Position numbers and translations under genes: made by a program. From the NCBI GenBank assembly GCA_024280195.1, contig JAJRQP010000165.1, forward strand, positions 1-8,003: a DNA stretch of 8,003 bases, in the 5' to 3' direction. Of the stretch, positions 5,175 to 8,003 are shown in pieces. Source of the stretch: Bacteroidota bacterium (GTDB taxonomy: Bacteria > Bacteroidota > Bacteroidia > Flavobacteriales_D > Crocinitomicaceae). A model generated the notes under the pieces. It worked only from the letters and a program-made list of their open reading frames with translations, was not told the origin of the DNA and did not search any database. Positions within the stretch are counted from its first letter, which is position 1; the number at the start of each line of letters is the position of its first letter.

Positions 5175-7901
5175 ATGGATAAAGTAACATACGTTGGAAA
5201 TGCAGATGTTAATGCAATTGACAACTTGTACGAAATGTACCTAAAAGACCCAAACAATGTTGATATTGGGTGGCAAAAATTCTTTGAAGGTTTCGACTTT
5301 GCTCGAACAAGCTTTGAAGATGGCGGAGGAGTTCCTGAAAATTTCCAAAAAGAGTTTAAGGTCATTAATTTAATTGATGGTTATAGAAATCGAGGACATC
5401 TTTTCACACACACAAACCCGGTTAGGGATCGTAGAACATATTCACCTTCTCTATCAATTGAAAACTTCGGATTAACCGAAGCTGATTTGGACACCGTTTT
5501 TCAAGCTGGAGAAGACATAGGAATTGGACCAGCTTCATTGCGTGCAATTGTGCAAGATTTAGAAGAAACATATTGCCAATCCATTGGAATCGAGTACATG
5601 TATATGCGTGAACCCGACCACATTGCTTGGTTCAAAAGTTCAATCGAATTAAAAAATAGACCTCAATACGATAAGAAAAGAAAGTTGGAGATTTATGAGA
5701 AATTAAATCATGCAACAGGATTCGAATCATTTTTAGGTCGTAAGTTCGTTGGACAGAAAAGATTCTCTATTGAAGGATTAGAAGCATTGATTCCGGCATT
5801 AGACGCATTGGTTCAGAAAGGAGCAGATTCTGGTGTTGAGCATTTCGTAGTTGGAATGGCACACCGCGGTCGATTAAACACCCTAACTAACATCTTCGAA
5901 AAAAGACCAAAAGATATTTTGGCGGAATTTGAAGGGAAAGAATTTGATGTTGACGAGCGTTTCGATGGTGATGTAAAATACCACCAAGGATTCACCTCTC
6001 GTGTAAAATCGAAGAATGGAAAAGATATTGTTTTAACACTCTCCCCAAATCCTTCTCACTTAGAAGCTGTTAATCCCGTTGTGGAAGGAATAGCTAGAGC
6101 AAAGGTTGATCTAAAACTAGATGGAGATATAAAGAAAGTTTGTCCTATACTAATTCACGGTGATGCTGCAATTGCAGGTCAGGGAATTATGTATGAGATT
6201 GTGCAAATGGCTCAACTCGATGGTTACAAAACTGGTGGAACCATTCACATTGTAACCAACAATCAAGTTGGGTTTACAACGAATTATTTGGATGGACGTT
6301 CCTCAACTTATTGCACAGACGTTGCCAAAACAACACTTTGCCCAGTATTCCACGTAAATGGAGACGACATCGAAGCAATTGTGCAAGTGATGGAGATGGC
6401 GATGGAATACCGTCAACATTTTAATAGCGACATCTTTATTGATATTTTAGGTTATAGAAAGTACGGGCACAATGAAGGTGATGAACCTAAATTTACTCAA
6501 CCGAATTTATACAGTCTTATTGCTAAGCATCCAAATCCTAGAGATATCTACTTCAAACAATTGGAGAAAGAAGGGATAATGACAAAAGCGGATGCAAAGA
6601 AAATGACTGATTCTTTCAATGAGTTTTTGGAAGCTGAATTAGCTGAATCTAGAGAACAGCAAATGGCGATGGTTCATGATTTCTTAAGTGATACTTGGAG
6701 TGATTTCCGTCACGGAACAGATAAAGATTTTGAAAAATCTCCTACAACAGGAGTATCTAAAAAGAAATTACTTTCTCTTGGAGAAAAACTATCAACTCTG
6801 CCTGAAGGAAAGAAGTATTTCCGTAAAATTTCAAAAATATTTAAGGATAGAGCAAATCAAATCAAAGAAGACCGATTGGATTGGGGTTCTGCAGAAATGT
6901 TGGCTTATGCAACATTGCTAGATGAAGGACATCCTGTTCGTATTTCTGGACAAGATGTTGAAAGGGGAACATTCTCTCACCGTCATGCAGTTGTAAAAAC
7001 TGAAGACACAGAAGAGGAAATCATTACATTGAACAACCTTTCTGACACGCAAGCTCCCTTCTCTATTTACAACTCATTCTTGTCAGAATATGGCGTTTTA
7101 GGATATGAATATGGTTACTCACTTGCTAGCCCAAATGGTTTAACAATTTGGGAGGCACAGTTTGGAGACTTCTACAACGGAGCGCAAATAATGGTCGATC
7201 AATTCATTACAGCTGGTGAAGATAAATGGTCAACGCAAAGTGGTTTGGTAATGTTGTTACCTCACGGATACGAAGGTCAAGGGGCAGAACATTCTTCAGG
7301 AAGAATGGAACGTTTCTTACAACAATGTGCCGATTTAAACATTCAAATTTGTAACACATCAACACCTGCTAATCATTTTCACTTGTTGAGAAGACAAATG
7401 AAGCGTGATTTTAGAAAACCATTGGTTGTATTCTCTCCTAAAATGTTATTGCGTTATCCAAAAGCAGTTTCTTCGCTTGACGAGATGGCAAAAGGCAGCT
7501 TCCAAGAAGTGATTGATGATGCAACTGCAAAAGTAGCAAACATTGACACCGTTGTTTTTACCTCCGGTAAATTCTGGTATGAAGCTAAAGAAAAAGCAGA
7601 AGAATTAGGTGCAGATAACATGGCATTTGTCCGTGTAGAACAATTGTATCCTCTTCCAAAAATACAAATCGATGCTATTCTGAAGAAATACAAGAATGCA
7701 AAGAATATTATTTGGGCACAAGAAGAGCCTGCTAACATGGGAGCATGGAGATATATGGCAATGGCATTAAGAGAATTAAACCTCATCGGTATTTCTCGTT
7801 ATGCATCGGCTGCATCGGCTGAAGGTTCACATGATTTACACAAGAGAAGATTAGAACGTTTGTTTAACGAACTGTTTGCATACGCAAAAGTAAAAGCTTA
7901 A
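5175..7901 (+). CDS. odhA (sucA): 2-oxoglutarate dehydrogenase E1 component
   Basis: This thiamine-diphosphate enzyme decarboxylates 2-oxoglutarate and passes the succinyl group to the lipoyl arm of E2, the committing step of the OGDH complex in the TCA cycle. From the ATG at 5175 the protein has 908 residues, near the family norm of about 900-930. A GTG at 5163 would add four residues but lies in the leader dyad, so the ATG is preferred. The N-terminus (TYVGNADVNAIDNLYEMYLKDP) matches the E2-contacting segment of SucA. The catalytic core has HRGRLN at 230-235, SPNPSHLEAVNP from 290 and the ThDP/Mg site GD at 329-330 with NNQ at 362-364. The transketolase-like half has HRH at 602-604 and HGYEGQG from 697 leading into AEHSSGRMERF. 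The C-terminal OxoGdeHyase_C domain follows, with QEEPANMGAW. All hallmark motifs are present and the frame is intact. It ends in tandem TAA stops, with odhB 24 nt downstream, so the two form an operon. Confidence 0.98.
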   Translation: MDKVTYVGNADVNAIDNLYEMYLKDPNNVDIGWQKFFEGFDFARTSFEDGGGVPENFQKEFKVINLIDGYRNRGHLFTHTNPVRDRRTYSPSLSIENFGLTEADLDTVFQAGEDIGIGPASLRAIVQDLEETYCQSIGIEYMYMREPDHIAWFKSSIELKNRPQYDKKRKLEIYEKLNHATGFESFLGRKFVGQKRFSIEGLEALIPALDALVQKGADSGVEHFVVGMAHRGRLNTLTNIFEKRPKDILAEFEGKEFDVDERFDGDVKYHQGFTSRVKSKNGKDIVLTLSPNPSHLEAVNPVVEGIARAKVDLKLDGDIKKVCPILIHGDAAIAGQGIMYEIVQMAQLDGYKTGGTIHIVTNNQVGFTTNYLDGRSSTYCTDVAKTTLCPVFHVNGDDIEAIVQVMEMAMEYRQHFNSDIFIDILGYRKYGHNEGDEPKFTQPNLYSLIAKHPNPRDIYFKQLEKEGIMTKADAKKMTDSFNEFLEAELAESREQQMAMVHDFLSDTWSDFRHGTDKDFEKSPTTGVSKKKLLSLGEKLSTLPEGKKYFRKISKIFKDRANQIKEDRLDWGSAEMLAYATLLDEGHPVRISGQDVERGTFSHRHAVVKTEDTEEEIITLNNLSDTQAPFSIYNSFLSEYGVLGYEYGYSLASPNGLTIWEAQFGDFYNGAQIMVDQFITAGEDKWSTQSGLVMLLPHGYEGQGAEHSSGRMERFLQQCADLNIQICNTSTPANHFHLLRRQMKRDFRKPLVVFSPKMLLRYPKAVSSLDEMAKGSFQEVIDDATAKVANIDTVVFTSGKFWYEAKEKAEELGADNMAFVRVEQLYPLPKIQIDAILKKYKNAKNIIWAQEEPANMGAWRYMAMALRELNLIGISRYASAASAEGSHDLHKRRLERLFNELFAYAKVKA

Positions 7902-7925
7902 TAAAAGATATAATACAGAAAGAAT

Positions 7926-8003
7926 ATGTCAGTATTAGAAATGAAAGTACCAAGTCCAGGAGAGTCAATCTCAGAAGTTGAAATCGCTCAATGGCTTGTA
8001 GAA
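7926..8003 (+). CDS. odhB (sucB): Dihydrolipoyl succinyltransferase E2 component (3' cut by window edge)
   Basis: Only the first 26 codons are present. They read MSVLEMKVPSPGESISEVEI and onward, the characteristic opening of the N-terminal lipoyl domain of 2-oxo acid dehydrogenase E2 proteins (VPSPGESI then a VEIAQW strand). The lipoyl-lysine, E1/E3-binding and catalytic domains would lie beyond the window. E2 forms the core of the OGDH complex and transfers the succinyl group to CoA. Position directly after odhA, with a 24-nt gap and a weak A/G-rich stretch (AGAAAGAA) before the ATG, supports odhB rather than another E2. The branched-chain or pyruvate E2 cannot be excluded from 26 residues alone, but context makes it unlikely. 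Confidence 0.93.
   Translation, partial: MSVLEMKVPSPGESISEVEIAQWLVE

Noticed and set aside
7454..7786. A 110-codon minus-strand frame inside odhA
   Set aside because: It lies opposite the conserved C-terminal domain of E1 and shows no protein-family features.
1..8003. CRISPR array, transposon, prophage or defence island
   Set aside because: There are no spaced identical repeats, transposase or integrase frames, tRNA junctions or composition shifts; the recognised genes are housekeeping or surface proteins.

Overview
The window looks like a stretch of ordinary chromosome from a low-GC member of the Bacteroidota, most likely of the Flavobacteriia. Four things point there. A predicted secreted protein ends in a type IX secretion (T9SS) C-terminal sorting domain, a system confined to this phylum. 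Three promoters carry TAnnTTTG-type -7 elements, the form described for Bacteroides and Flavobacterium. Start codons sit behind A/T-rich leaders rather than strong Shine-Dalgarno sites. The methionyl-tRNA synthetase also has an atypical KFSTS loop. The order and family are inference; there is no 16S or other marker here.

Layout, all genes on the + strand. (1) 2-1030 is the 3' three-quarters of a saccharopine dehydrogenase (LYS9-like), cut by the window edge. (2) 1031-1207 is an intergenic region with a long imperfect stem-loop whose two arms are built from the same ~15-nt unit, then a 15-nt near-perfect direct repeat that runs into the metG promoter. (3) 1208-3262 is metG, complete. (4) 3263-3472 is an intergenic region with a T8 run, a two-part hairpin and a candidate promoter. 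(5) 3473-4597 encodes a secreted glycine-rich protein resembling the ALK-type glycine-rich domain, with a T9SS sorting tail, closed by a strong intrinsic terminator. (6) 4672-5022 encodes an unrecognised 116-residue, probably all-helical protein that starts only 17 nt after that terminator. (7) 5023-5174 holds a weak hairpin, T-rich repeats and the odhA promoter. (8) 5175-7901 is odhA, the E1 subunit of 2-oxoglutarate dehydrogenase, followed after 24 nt by the first 26 codons of odhB, the E2 subunit.

The odhA-odhB pair is a clear operon for the TCA-cycle step from 2-oxoglutarate to succinyl-CoA. The other genes appear to be separate transcription units: metG is translation housekeeping, the saccharopine dehydrogenase is lysine/aminoadipate metabolism, and the glycine-rich protein is surface or extracellular. 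I see no mobile element, CRISPR array, tRNA, rRNA or defence-type gene cluster. The least ordinary items are the glycine-rich T9SS cargo with GGT tracts, the orphan small gene trapped behind a terminator, and the composite palindrome upstream of metG. I do not see a convincing new multi-gene system.
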